From the NCBI RefSeq assembly GCF_020991375.1, contig NZ_JAJLQZ010000024.1, positions 1 through 64,000 of the forward strand: a stretch of 64,000 bases of DNA, given 5' to 3'. The translations under genes were made by a program, and so were the position numbers. The number at the start of each line of letters is the position of its first letter. Position 1 is the first letter of the stretch. Shown piece by piece: positions 17,228 through 25,833 of this stretch. The stretch comes from Glycomyces amatae (GTDB lineage Bacteria > Actinomycetota > Actinomycetes > Mycobacteriales > Micromonosporaceae). The notes beneath the pieces are model-generated. The model was not told the DNA's origin. It worked only from the letters and a program-made list of their open reading frames with translations, and searched no databases.

Positions 17228-18083
17228 GTCCGCCCTCCGGCCCCGTAAGGCGAACGGCGCCAAGCCGTCCCACCGCGGCGAATGGGTCCTGCACCTCGCG
17301 CTGACGGTCACGGCCGTCCTCATGGTCGCGCCCTTCGCCTGGCAGCTCGTCACCGCGTTCAAGACCACCGGCGAGGCCTCCCAGTCGCCGCCGACGCTCT
17401 GGCCCGCCGAGCCGACCGGCGACGCGTTCGCCACGTTCTTCGACTCGGTGCCGGTCTGGAGCCAGTTCACCGTCTCGGCCTCCGCGCTCGCACTGCGCGT
17501 CCTCGGCCAGCTCGCGGTCGCCGCCCTCGCCGGGTACGCCTTCGCGCGGCTGCGCTTCCCCGGCCGGACCCTCCTGTTCGGGCTGTTCATCGCGATGCTC
17601 ATGGTCCCCAGCCAGCTGTTCCTCATCGGGCAGTTCGAGCTGATCCGCGACCTCGAGCTGCTCGACACGATCCCCGCGCTCGCGATCCCCGGCATGTTCT
17701 CGGCGTTCGGGATCTTCCTGATGCGGCAGGCGTTCATGTCGATCCCGACCGCCTACGAGGAGGCCGCGCGGCTCGACGGCGCCGGGCCGCTGCGCACCTT
17801 CTGGTCCGTGATGCTCCCGATGGTCAAGCCGACCCTCGGCGCGCTCGCGGTCCTCACCTCGCTGTACTCCTGGAACGACCTGCTGTGGCCGCTCATCGTG
17901 TCGCCCCGCGGCGACAACCGGCCCCTCACCGTGGGCCTGGCCGGGCTCCAGGGCCAGTACGGCACCGACTACCCGACCCTCATGGCCGGCGCGCTCGTCG
18001 CGTCGCTGCCGCTCATCGTCATCTTCCTGGTGCTCCAGCGGCAGTTCTTCAACGGCATCGCCAGCAGCGGCTTGAAAGGCTGA
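17220..18083 (+). CDS. Sugar ABC transporter permease (MalG type)
   Basis: This 287-aa permease has six membrane segments and the EAA loop EEAARLDGAGPLRTFWSVML (about 180-199). Its ATG overlaps the end of the preceding permease by eight bases. It is the second pore subunit of the GH97/GH36-linked importer, probably for alpha-galactosides. Confidence 0.9.
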   Translation: MTESALRPRKANGAKPSHRGEWVLHLALTVTAVLMVAPFAWQLVTAFKTTGEASQSPPTLWPAEPTGDAFATFFDSVPVWSQFTVSASALALRVLGQLAVAALAGYAFARLRFPGRTLLFGLFIAMLMVPSQLFLIGQFELIRDLELLDTIPALAIPGMFSAFGIFLMRQAFMSIPTAYEEAARLDGAGPLRTFWSVMLPMVKPTLGALAVLTSLYSWNDLLWPLIVSPRGDNRPLTVGLAGLQGQYGTDYPTLMAGALVASLPLIVIFLVLQRQFFNGIASSGLKG

Positions 18084-18088
18084 GACCC

Positions 18089-20233
18089 ATGACCGCCAAC
18101 GACACCACCGCGGACGTCGTCCACCTGCGGCGCGCAGGCACGAGCGTCGTCGTGTCGCTCACCGACGCCCGGCTCCCGCGGATCCTCCACTGGGGCGAGG
18201 ACCTCGGCGACCTCGCGGACGCCGAGCTCGACGCCCTCCGGACGGCGACCCTGCCGACCATCGGCGACAGCGCCGTCACCTACCCGCAGCCCGTCCCGGT
18301 CGTCCCGCAGCTCGCCGAGAGCTGGCTCGGCCGCCCCGGCATAGCGGGCTCCCGCGACGGCCGCGCCTGGGCCCCGCTGTTCACCGCCACCGGCGCCCGC
18401 CTCACCGACACCGCGGGTGAAGCGGCCGTGCTCGAAGTGGACGCCGCCGACGACGCGAGCGGACTCGCGCTCACCGTCGAACTCCGCCTCGAGCCGAGCG
18501 GGCTCCTGCGCGCCCGCGCCGCCCTCCGCAACGACGGCGGGCCCTACCGCCTCGAAGCGCTCGAACTCGCCCTGCCCCTGCCCGACCGCGCGGGCGAACT
18601 CCTCGACCTCACCGGCCGCTGGGCCCGTGAGCGGGTCCCGCAGCGCCACCCGTTCCCCGTCGGCGCGTGGGTCCGCGAGAGCCGCGGCGGCAAGCCCGGC
18701 CTCGAGGCCCCCACGATGCTCGTCGCGGGCGAGCCCGGCTTCGGCTTCCGCGGCGGCGACGCCTGGGGCGCCCACCTCGGCTGGAGCGGCAACCAGGTCC
18801 TCGCCGCCGAACGCACCCCCGCCGGGACCCGCGCCCTGCGCGGCGGCGAACTCCTCCTGCCCGGCGAGATCGTCCTGGACACCGGCGAGACCTACACGGC
18901 CCCATGGCTGTACGGCGCCCGCGGCACCGGCCTCGACGCCCTCGCCGCCCAGGTCCACCGCCACCTCCGCGCCCGGCCCGGCCACCCGCGCACGGCCCGC
19001 CCCGTCCTCGTCAACACCTGGGAGGCCGTCTACTTCGACCACGACCCCGAGCGCCTGATGCGCCTCGCCGAGCGCAGCGCCGAACTCGGCGCCGAGCGAT
19101 TCGTCGTCGACGACGGCTGGTTCCTCGGCCGCCGCGACGACCACACCTCCCTCGGGGACTGGCTCGTGGACCCGGAGGTCTGGCCCGACGGCCTCGAACC
19201 CCTCGCGGACCGCGTCCGCGAACTCGGCATGGACTTCGGGCTCTGGTTCGAACCCGAGATGGTCAACCTCGACTCCGAGCTCGCACGCGCCCACCCCGAG
19301 TGGGTCTTCGACGGCGGCCACGGCCCCGGCGCGCCCTCCCGGCACCAGCACGTGCTCGACCTCGGCCACGACGGCGCCTACGACCTCGTCCGCGACCGCG
19401 TCTCCGCCCTGGTCGGGCGCCTCGGCATCGCCTACGTCAAATGGGACCACAACCGGTACCTCACCGACGCCGGGCACAGCGCCGACGGCCGTCCCGGCGT
19501 CCACCGCCAGACCGAGCGCGCCTACCGCATGATGCGCGAGCTCCGCGAGGCCCACCCGGGCCTGGAGATCGAGTCGTGCGCCTCGGGCGGCGGCCGCGTC
19601 GACCTCGGCGTCCTCGAGCACACCGACCGGGTCTGGCCCTCCGACTGCAACGACCCCCACGAGCGCGTCGACATCCAGCGCTGGACCGGCCTGCTCCTGC
19701 CGCCCGAGCTCCAGGGCACCCACATCGGCGCCGAGACCTCCCACACCACCCGCCGCGTCGCGACCCTCCCGTTCCGCGCCGCCACCGCGATCTGGGGCCA
19801 CCTCGGCGTCGAGATCGACCTCACCCGCGCCGACGACCGCACCTTCGCCGACCTCAAGGCCTGGGTCGCCGCGCACCGCGAGCACCGGGACCTGCTCCAC
19901 ACCGGCGACGTCGTCCACGCCGACACCGACCCCGAGTTCCGGCTCGAAGGCGTCGTGGCCGCCGACGGCGGCGAGGCGCTCTTCCAGTTCGCCGTCCTCG
20001 CCCGGCCCGCCGCGTGGCCGCCGCCGCGCCTGCGCCTCCCCGGCCTGGACCCCGGGCGCCGCTACCGCGTCGAGGAGCTCGCCGTGACCGAGCCCGTCCC
20101 CGCCGGGCAGCGCCCGCCGTGGATGGCGACCGGCCTCGTCCTCCCCGGGAGCGCGCTCGCCGCCACGGGCATCGAGGCCCCGTCCCTCGACGTCGACCGC
20201 TCGGTCCTGCTGCGCCTCAGCGATGTCGGGTGA
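18089..20233 (+). CDS. GH36 alpha-galactosidase
   Basis: The 714-aa cytoplasmic enzyme contains the GH36 nucleophile motif YVKWDHNR (D453) and the acid/base region WPSDCNDPHER (second SD box, D519), plus SCASGGGRVDLG between them. The N-terminal beta-sandwich spans about 1-270 and the barrel about 290-610. It would hydrolyse alpha-1,6-galactosides such as melibiose or raffinose after import. The start is ATG 18089 with GAAAGG nine bases upstream, six bases after the permease stop; the open frame before it is shadow. The aldose 1-epimerase gene overlaps its end, as expected for releasing usable galactose. Confidence 0.9.
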   Translation: MTANDTTADVVHLRRAGTSVVVSLTDARLPRILHWGEDLGDLADAELDALRTATLPTIGDSAVTYPQPVPVVPQLAESWLGRPGIAGSRDGRAWAPLFTATGARLTDTAGEAAVLEVDAADDASGLALTVELRLEPSGLLRARAALRNDGGPYRLEALELALPLPDRAGELLDLTGRWARERVPQRHPFPVGAWVRESRGGKPGLEAPTMLVAGEPGFGFRGGDAWGAHLGWSGNQVLAAERTPAGTRALRGGELLLPGEIVLDTGETYTAPWLYGARGTGLDALAAQVHRHLRARPGHPRTARPVLVNTWEAVYFDHDPERLMRLAERSAELGAERFVVDDGWFLGRRDDHTSLGDWLVDPEVWPDGLEPLADRVRELGMDFGLWFEPEMVNLDSELARAHPEWVFDGGHGPGAPSRHQHVLDLGHDGAYDLVRDRVSALVGRLGIAYVKWDHNRYLTDAGHSADGRPGVHRQTERAYRMMRELREAHPGLEIESCASGGGRVDLGVLEHTDRVWPSDCNDPHERVDIQRWTGLLLPPELQGTHIGAETSHTTRRVATLPFRAATAIWGHLGVEIDLTRADDRTFADLKAWVAAHREHRDLLHTGDVVHADTDPEFRLEGVVAADGGEALFQFAVLARPAAWPPPRLRLPGLDPGRRYRVEELAVTEPVPAGQRPPWMATGLVLPGSALAATGIEAPSLDVDRSVLLRLSDVG

Positions 20234-21140
20234 CGGACCGGAGCGCGGCCCGGGCGGGCTCGTCAGCCTCGCCGGCGATTCCTCCAGCGCGGAGGTCTCG
20301 CCGCGGGCCGCCTCCCTGCGCGCGCTCCGCGTCCGCGGCCTCGACCTGGTCGAGCCCACTACGCGGGCCGTCGACCCGCCCGGCATGGCCGGGGCGGTCC
20401 TCGTCCCCTGGCCCAACCGGGTCGCGCACGCCCGCTGGCGCTACCTGGGCGGCGAGCAGCGCCTCGCCGTGACCGAACCCGAACTGGGGCACGCCAACCA
20501 CGGGCTGCTCGCCGCGCACGACTTCACCGTGCGGGCCGCCTCGGCCGACGCGGTCACCTTCACCGCGCCGGTCAACGGCCACCCCGGGTACCCGTTCGAC
20601 CTCGACGTGGCCGTGACCTACCGGCTCCGGCCCGACGGCGTCGACGTGGCGACCGCGTTCACCAACCGGGGCGCCCTGCCCGCGCCGGTCGCCGCCGGGG
20701 CCCACCCGTACCCGCGGGTCGGCGCCGCCCCGGCCGAGGCGCTGACGCTGCGCCTGGACGCCGACGCCTTCCGCGTGCCGGGCCCCACCCACCTGCCGGG
20801 GCCGCCGCTCGACGTCGCCGGCACGCCGTACGACCTGCGGGCCGGGGCGCCTTTCGCGAAGCTGCCCAGGCACTCGACCTACGAGCGGACCACCGCCGCT
20901 CCGTCCCGGCACCGGCTGTCCGCACCGGACGGCGCGGCCGTCGAACTCCGCGCCGACGAGCACCACCGCTGGTTCCAGCTCTACATCGACGACGCCCTCG
21001 ACACGGACGAGGGCCCGCGCCGGGCGGTCGCCCTCGAACCGATGACGGCCCCGCCCAACGCCCTGCGCACCGGCGAGGGCCTGCACTGGGTCGACCCCGA
21101 CGAGACGTGGACGGTCCGCTGGGGGCTGCGGCTCGTATGA
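20223..21140 (+). CDS. Aldose 1-epimerase (mutarotase)
   Basis: This 305-aa galactose-mutarotase fold protein has the sugar-binding pattern PWPNRV, the catalytic His in HANHG and GAHPYPR, and the catalytic Glu in ALEPMTAPPNA near the C-terminus. It interconverts alpha and beta anomers of the sugar released by the GH36 enzyme. The gene overlaps the alpha-galactosidase by 11 bases and ends the operon. Confidence 0.88.
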   Translation: MSGDGPERGPGGLVSLAGDSSSAEVSPRAASLRALRVRGLDLVEPTTRAVDPPGMAGAVLVPWPNRVAHARWRYLGGEQRLAVTEPELGHANHGLLAAHDFTVRAASADAVTFTAPVNGHPGYPFDLDVAVTYRLRPDGVDVATAFTNRGALPAPVAAGAHPYPRVGAAPAEALTLRLDADAFRVPGPTHLPGPPLDVAGTPYDLRAGAPFAKLPRHSTYERTTAAPSRHRLSAPDGAAVELRADEHHRWFQLYIDDALDTDEGPRRAVALEPMTAPPNALRTGEGLHWVDPDETWTVRWGLRLV

Positions 21141-21189
21141 GCCCGCGCGGCACCGGCGGCGGGCGGGCCTTCGCGGCGGACGCCCGCGG

Positions 21190-21696
21190 TCAGGGCAGCG
21201 TCCGGGTGAGCCACACCAGTTCGCCCCGGTCGTCGGCGGTGACGTGGTCGCGCTCGAAGCCGATCTTGTCCAGCACCCGGAAGGACGCCGTGTTCCAGGT
21301 GCGGACGGTCGACCAGAGCCGCCTGCGGCCGGTCGCGACCGCGGCGTCCAGGACCGCGCGGGCCGCCTCGGTGGCGTAGCCGTTGCCGTGCACGCGCTGG
21401 AAGAGCTCGTAGGCGATCTCGGGCTCGTCGAGGGTGGAGCGGCCGACGGTCAGTCCGCAGTAGCCGATGAAGTCGCCCTCCGCGCGGCGGCATATCGGCA
21501 GCAGCGCGATCCCCGTCGCGGCCGCGGTGGACAGCCCGCGCGCGATGACCTCCCGGGCCCGTTCGAGCGACGCCGGGTCGCCGCCGCGCTCGGTGTGGAG
21601 GGCGTAGAGGCCGTCGGCGTCCGAGGCGGCCCACGGCCGCAGGATCAACCGCTCGGTCTCCAGGTGGAACGACATCGGCGCATAGGAGGAGGACAT
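21190..21696 (-). CDS. GNAT N-acetyltransferase (RimJ/RimL-like)
   Basis: This 168-aa acetyltransferase starts ETERLILRPW and has the acetyl-CoA loop QRVHGNGYATEAARAVL (about 98-114) followed by NTASFRVLDKIGF, as in the RimJ/RimL branch. It transfers acetyl groups to an amine of a protein or small molecule; the target is unknown. The ATG at 21696 lacks a clear ribosome-binding site, and MSFHLETERL at residue 8 is an alternative start. It converges on the epimerase gene. Confidence 0.8.
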   Translation of the reverse strand: MSSSYAPMSFHLETERLILRPWAASDADGLYALHTERGGDPASLERAREVIARGLSTAAATGIALLPICRRAEGDFIGYCGLTVGRSTLDEPEIAYELFQRVHGNGYATEAARAVLDAAVATGRRRLWSTVRTWNTASFRVLDKIGFERDHVTADDRGELVWLTRTLP

Positions 21697-21759
21697 GGAC
21701 CCACTGTGCCAGGACCTCCGGCGGCGGCGGGGCTCCTCGGGGCGGATGTCGTCCAGGTC

Positions 21760-22623
21760 CTAACCGCTGTAGCGCCTGCGGAACTCGCTCGGGCTCATCC
21801 CGTGGTGCCTGCGGAACACCCGCGAGAAGTAGAACGCGTCGTCGAAGCCCACGTCGAAGGCGATCTCGGTGACCGTCGCGTCGGTCGCGTCGAGGAGCCG
21901 CCGCGCCCGCGCCATCCGCAGCGCGGTGTGGTGCGCGAGCACGCCGCCGCCGGTAGCCTTGCGGAACAGCGTGCTCAGGTGCGAGGGCGAGACGCCCACG
22001 AGGCTCGCGAGCTCGGGCACCTTCACCTTCCCGTCGAGCCGCTCGGCCAGGTAGTTCATCGCCCGCTGGAGCGGGTCGCCCGGTTCGGGGAGCATCCGGT
22101 CCACATTGATCTGCGTCAGCAGCTTCCACGCCGCCCCGGCCGCGCCGAGCAGCCGGATCGGGGACTGGTCCCGCTCCAGCCCCGAGACGATCTCGTCGAG
22201 CAGCGCCACCGCCCGGTCGATCGCCCGGACCGGGACCACGGGCCGCTCGGCCGAGGCCTCCAGGCTCTCCACGAGCTCCGTGACGTCCGTGCCCGCCAGG
22301 TGCGCCCACCAGATCGTCCAGGGGTCGCGTTCATCCGCCCCGTAGGAGTGCGGCACCCCGCGGGGGATCACGAGTGCCTGCCAGGCGCCGAGCCGGTGCG
22401 CGCCGGAGCCCACCCGCGCCCACCCCGTCCCCGAGGCGCAGACGATGACGATGGCCTCGTCGGTGCCCCGCGGCCGCTGCATCCTGTGGTCGGCGGCGGC
22501 CGGGTAGTAGCCCGCGTCGGTCACCAGGAGCCGGCGCGTCACCGGTCGCCGCAGCGCCTCGGCGACCTGCGGGCGAGGGACGACGACCAGGCGCTGCCCG
22601 CGGAAGCCCTCTTCGATCGGCAT
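21760..22623 (-). CDS. AraC family transcriptional regulator
   Basis: The 287-aa product combines an N-terminal cupin sensor (about 1-150, with a typical HxY...E arrangement) with two C-terminal helix-turn-helix motifs (VPELASLVGVSPSHLSTLFR and VTEIAFDVGFDDAFYFSRVF). Such proteins usually sense a sugar and activate neighbouring glycoside genes. The start at 22623 (MPIEEGF) fits the family; an upstream ATG at 22680 is possible. It is divergent from the DUF5107/TPR gene, its likely target, and the two starts are only about 90 bases apart. Confidence 0.85.
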   Translation of the reverse strand: MPIEEGFRGQRLVVVPRPQVAEALRRPVTRRLLVTDAGYYPAAADHRMQRPRGTDEAIVIVCASGTGWARVGSGAHRLGAWQALVIPRGVPHSYGADERDPWTIWWAHLAGTDVTELVESLEASAERPVVPVRAIDRAVALLDEIVSGLERDQSPIRLLGAAGAAWKLLTQINVDRMLPEPGDPLQRAMNYLAERLDGKVKVPELASLVGVSPSHLSTLFRKATGGGVLAHHTALRMARARRLLDATDATVTEIAFDVGFDDAFYFSRVFRRHHGMSPSEFRRRYSG

Positions 22624-22714
22624 GGGCCCATCATCCACCAGAACCGGCGGATCGTCCAGGCCCCTTGCTCCATCGGCCATTCCCGAACGCCGCCGGACCG
22701 GCTTCACTGGAGGC

Positions 22715-25700
22715 GTGACCGACCGACTGCACCTTCCCGACGCCCCGACCGACCTGGCCGCACGGCTCGCCGCAGGCGAGGCCGTGGCCTGGAGCGAACC
22801 GGTCTCGATGACCACCTACGAGCCGGCCGAGCCCGACCCGTACCCGATGTTCCTGGACCGGCGCGTCTACCAGGGCTCCAGCGGCCGCGTCTACCCGATC
22901 CCGTTCATCGACCGGATCGCGCGCGAGGGCGCGCCGCGCCAGTGGCGGGCGGTCCACCTCGAGAACCGCTGGCTGCGCCTCATGGTCCTCCCCGAACTCG
23001 GCGGCAGGATCCACGTGGGCTTCGACAAGACCGCCGGCTACGACTTCTTCTACCGCAACAACGTGGTCAAACCGGCGCTCGTGGGCCTCGCCGGGCCCTG
23101 GATCTCCGGCGGCGTCGAGTTCAACTGGCCCCAGCACCACCGCCCCGCGACCTTCCTGCCCGTGCAGACCGCGATCGAGGCGGAGGCGGACGGCGCCGTC
23201 ACCGTCTGGTGCGCCGACCACGACCCCTTCACCCGCATGAAGGGCATGCACGGCGTCCGCCTGCACCCCGACCGCGCCGTCGTCGAACTCGTCGTGCGCC
23301 TGCACAACCGCACCAGCGAGACGCAGACGTTCCTGTGGTGGGCCAACGTCGCCGCCCGCGTCCACGACGACTACCAGTCGTTCTTCCCCACCGACGTCCG
23401 CTACGTGGCCGACCACGCCCGCCGCGCCGTGACGGCCTTCCCCCGTGCCGACCGGCCCTACTACGGCGTCGACTACCCCGCCCGCGGCGAGGGCCGCGAC
23501 CGGCTCGACCTGTACCGCAACATCACCGTCCCGACCTCCTACATGGTCACCGACACGCAGGACGACTTCTTCGGCGGCTACGACCACGCCGCCGCGGCGG
23601 GCTTCGTCCACGTCGCCGACCGCCGCATCGCCCCCGGCAAGAAACAGTGGACCTGGGGCGACGCCCCCTTCGGGCACGCCTGGGACCGCCACCTCACCGA
23701 CGGCGACGGCCCCTACGTGGAGCTCATGGCGGGCGTCTACACCGACAACCAGCCGGACTTCTCCTGGCTGGAGCCGGGCGAGACGAAGTCCTTCACGCAG
23801 TGCTGGTACCCGATCCACGGCATCGGCCCGGCCCACCAGGCGAACGACGAGGCCGCCGTCCGGCTCGACGTCGACGGGGCCCGCGTCACCGTCGGCGTCT
23901 GCGTCAGCCGCCCCCGCGAGGGCGCCGTCGTCGCGGTCCGCCGCGGCGGCGAGGCGGTCTGGACGCGCACCGCCGACCTCGAACCCGGAGCCCCGCTCCA
24001 AGAGGCCTTCGACACGGCGGAGCCGTGCCGGCCGACCGAAGTGGAACTCGTCGTCACCCACGAGGGCGCCGAGCTGATCCGCTGGCGGCCCCGCCCCGAG
24101 CGGGGCGCGCCCGAACCCCGGCCCGCCACCGCGCCCCCGCCGCCCGAGTCGGTCGAGAGCGTCGACGAGCTCTACTACACGGGCGTCCACCTCGCCCAGT
24201 ACCGCCATCCGAGCCGCTCGCCGATCCCGTACTGGACCGAGGGCCTGCGCCGCGACCCCGGCGACGTCCGGTGCAGCCTCGCGCTCGCCGACGACGCCTA
24301 CCGCCGCGCCGAGTACGACGCCGCCGAACGCCACGTCAGGCGCGCCCTCGAACGCCTCACCCGCCGCAACCTGAACCCCCGCGACGGCGAGGCGTCCTAC
24401 CTGCTCGGCCTCGTCCTCCGGCGCACCGGCCGCGAGGAGGCCGCGGTCGACGCGTTCGCCAAGGCCGCCTGGGACGTCCGGTGGCTCGCCCCCGCCTCGC
24501 TCGAGATCGCCCGCATCGACGCCCGCGCCGGGCGCCTCGAGCAGGCCCTCGCCCGCGCCGAGGCCGCGCTGCGCCTCGCCCCGGACGACTCGCGCGCCCA
24601 CGCCGTCCGCACCGTGGTCCTGCGCCGCCTCGGCCGCGCCGCCGAAGCGGCCGACGCCCTCGCCGCCAGGCTCGCCGACGACCCGCTCGACCAGGTCGCG
24701 CAGGCCCTCGACGGCCGCGCCCTCGACTGCGACGCCCGCACCCTCGTGGACGTCGCCCTCGAACTCGCCGAGACCGGCGCCCGCGGTGAAGCGCTCGCGC
24801 TCCTCGCCGAGGCCGGGACCCGCGAGCCGACCCCCGCCGGCGAGGTCCGGCCCGTCGCCGCATACCACCGCGCCCGCCTCCTGGACGCCCTCGGCCGCCC
24901 CGACGAGGCCGAACGCGCCCGCGAAGCGGCCCGGCGGGCCCCTGCCGACCGCTGCTTCCCCGCCGGGCTCGACGACCACGACGCGCTTCGCGCCGCCCTC
25001 GCCGCCGACCCCGGCGACGCCCGCGCCGCGGCCCTCCTGGGGATGCTCCTGTTCGACCGGGGCCGCTCCGAGGAGGCCCTCGAACACTGGGAGCTCGCGA
25101 TCGCGGCCGGACTCGACGACCCGGTGCTGTACCGCAACGCCGCCCTCGCCGCCTACGCCGTGTACGGCGACGACGACCGCATCCCGCGGTACTTCCAGAC
25201 CGCGATCGGGCTGCGCCGCGACGCCCGGCTCGTCTACGAGCTCGACCAGTTCCTGGCCCGCCGGGGCGCCCCGGCCGAGGAGCGGCTCGCCGGGCTCGAC
25301 CCGTGCAGGGACCTCGTGCTCGAACGCGACGACGCGACCGTGGCCTACTGCGAGCTGCTGGCCGAGGCCGGCCGCCTCGGCGAAGCTCTGTCCATCATGG
25401 AGAAACGCGCGTTCGCGCCGTGGGAGGGCGGCGAAGGCCGCGCCCTCGCCGCCTGGGAATCGCTCATGCTCGCGTCCAGCGCCGCCGCGGAGGACGACGG
25501 CGACCTCGCCGCCGCCCTCGACCTGGTCGACCGCGCGCTCGACCCGCCCTCCAGCCTCGGCGAGGCCCGCATCGAGACCGCGCACCCCGTGCGGCTCCTG
25601 GCCCGCAGGGCCGACCTCCTCGAACGCCTCGGCCGGAGCGCCGAAGCGCAGGCGCTGCGCGACGCCCTCCCCGAGGAGCCCCCGGCCGAGGCGGAGGACG

Positions 25701-25792
25701 GCGCGGTGGACTACTTCGCGACCTCGCTGCCGGACATGCTGCTCTTCCCGCCGCGCCGAACCGGGGGAGTGACGCCGGTTACCCGGTCGTAG
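22715..25792 (+). CDS. DUF5107 domain and TPR protein, function unknown
   Basis: The 1025-aa product has an N-terminal DUF5107-type region (about 20-370) of mutarotase-like beta-sandwich character, with LPELGGRIHVGFDKT, GVEFNWPQHHRPATF and YYGVDYPARGEG. A linker near 460-480 leads to about ten TPR-like helix pairs (480-1000). No signal peptide is present, so it acts in the cytoplasm. The family sits beside sugar genes in many actinobacteria but I know of no firmly assigned reaction; a glycosidase or sugar-binding role is inference. The GTG at 22715 has GGAGG only one base away, an unusually tight spacing, so leaderless initiation is possible. Confidence 0.75.
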   Translation: MTDRLHLPDAPTDLAARLAAGEAVAWSEPVSMTTYEPAEPDPYPMFLDRRVYQGSSGRVYPIPFIDRIAREGAPRQWRAVHLENRWLRLMVLPELGGRIHVGFDKTAGYDFFYRNNVVKPALVGLAGPWISGGVEFNWPQHHRPATFLPVQTAIEAEADGAVTVWCADHDPFTRMKGMHGVRLHPDRAVVELVVRLHNRTSETQTFLWWANVAARVHDDYQSFFPTDVRYVADHARRAVTAFPRADRPYYGVDYPARGEGRDRLDLYRNITVPTSYMVTDTQDDFFGGYDHAAAAGFVHVADRRIAPGKKQWTWGDAPFGHAWDRHLTDGDGPYVELMAGVYTDNQPDFSWLEPGETKSFTQCWYPIHGIGPAHQANDEAAVRLDVDGARVTVGVCVSRPREGAVVAVRRGGEAVWTRTADLEPGAPLQEAFDTAEPCRPTEVELVVTHEGAELIRWRPRPERGAPEPRPATAPPPPESVESVDELYYTGVHLAQYRHPSRSPIPYWTEGLRRDPGDVRCSLALADDAYRRAEYDAAERHVRRALERLTRRNLNPRDGEASYLLGLVLRRTGREEAAVDAFAKAAWDVRWLAPASLEIARIDARAGRLEQALARAEAALRLAPDDSRAHAVRTVVLRRLGRAAEAADALAARLADDPLDQVAQALDGRALDCDARTLVDVALELAETGARGEALALLAEAGTREPTPAGEVRPVAAYHRARLLDALGRPDEAERAREAARRAPADRCFPAGLDDHDALRAALAADPGDARAAALLGMLLFDRGRSEEALEHWELAIAAGLDDPVLYRNAALAAYAVYGDDDRIPRYFQTAIGLRRDARLVYELDQFLARRGAPAEERLAGLDPCRDLVLERDDATVAYCELLAEAGRLGEALSIMEKRAFAPWEGGEGRALAAWESLMLASSAAAEDDGDLAAALDLVDRALDPPSSLGEARIETAHPVRLLARRADLLERLGRSAEAQALRDALPEEPPAEAEDGAVDYFATSLPDMLLFPPRRTGGVTPVTRS

Positions 25793-25833
25793 AGTGAGGG
25801 GCGCCCACCCGCCCCGACCTCCGAGGACCGAAC

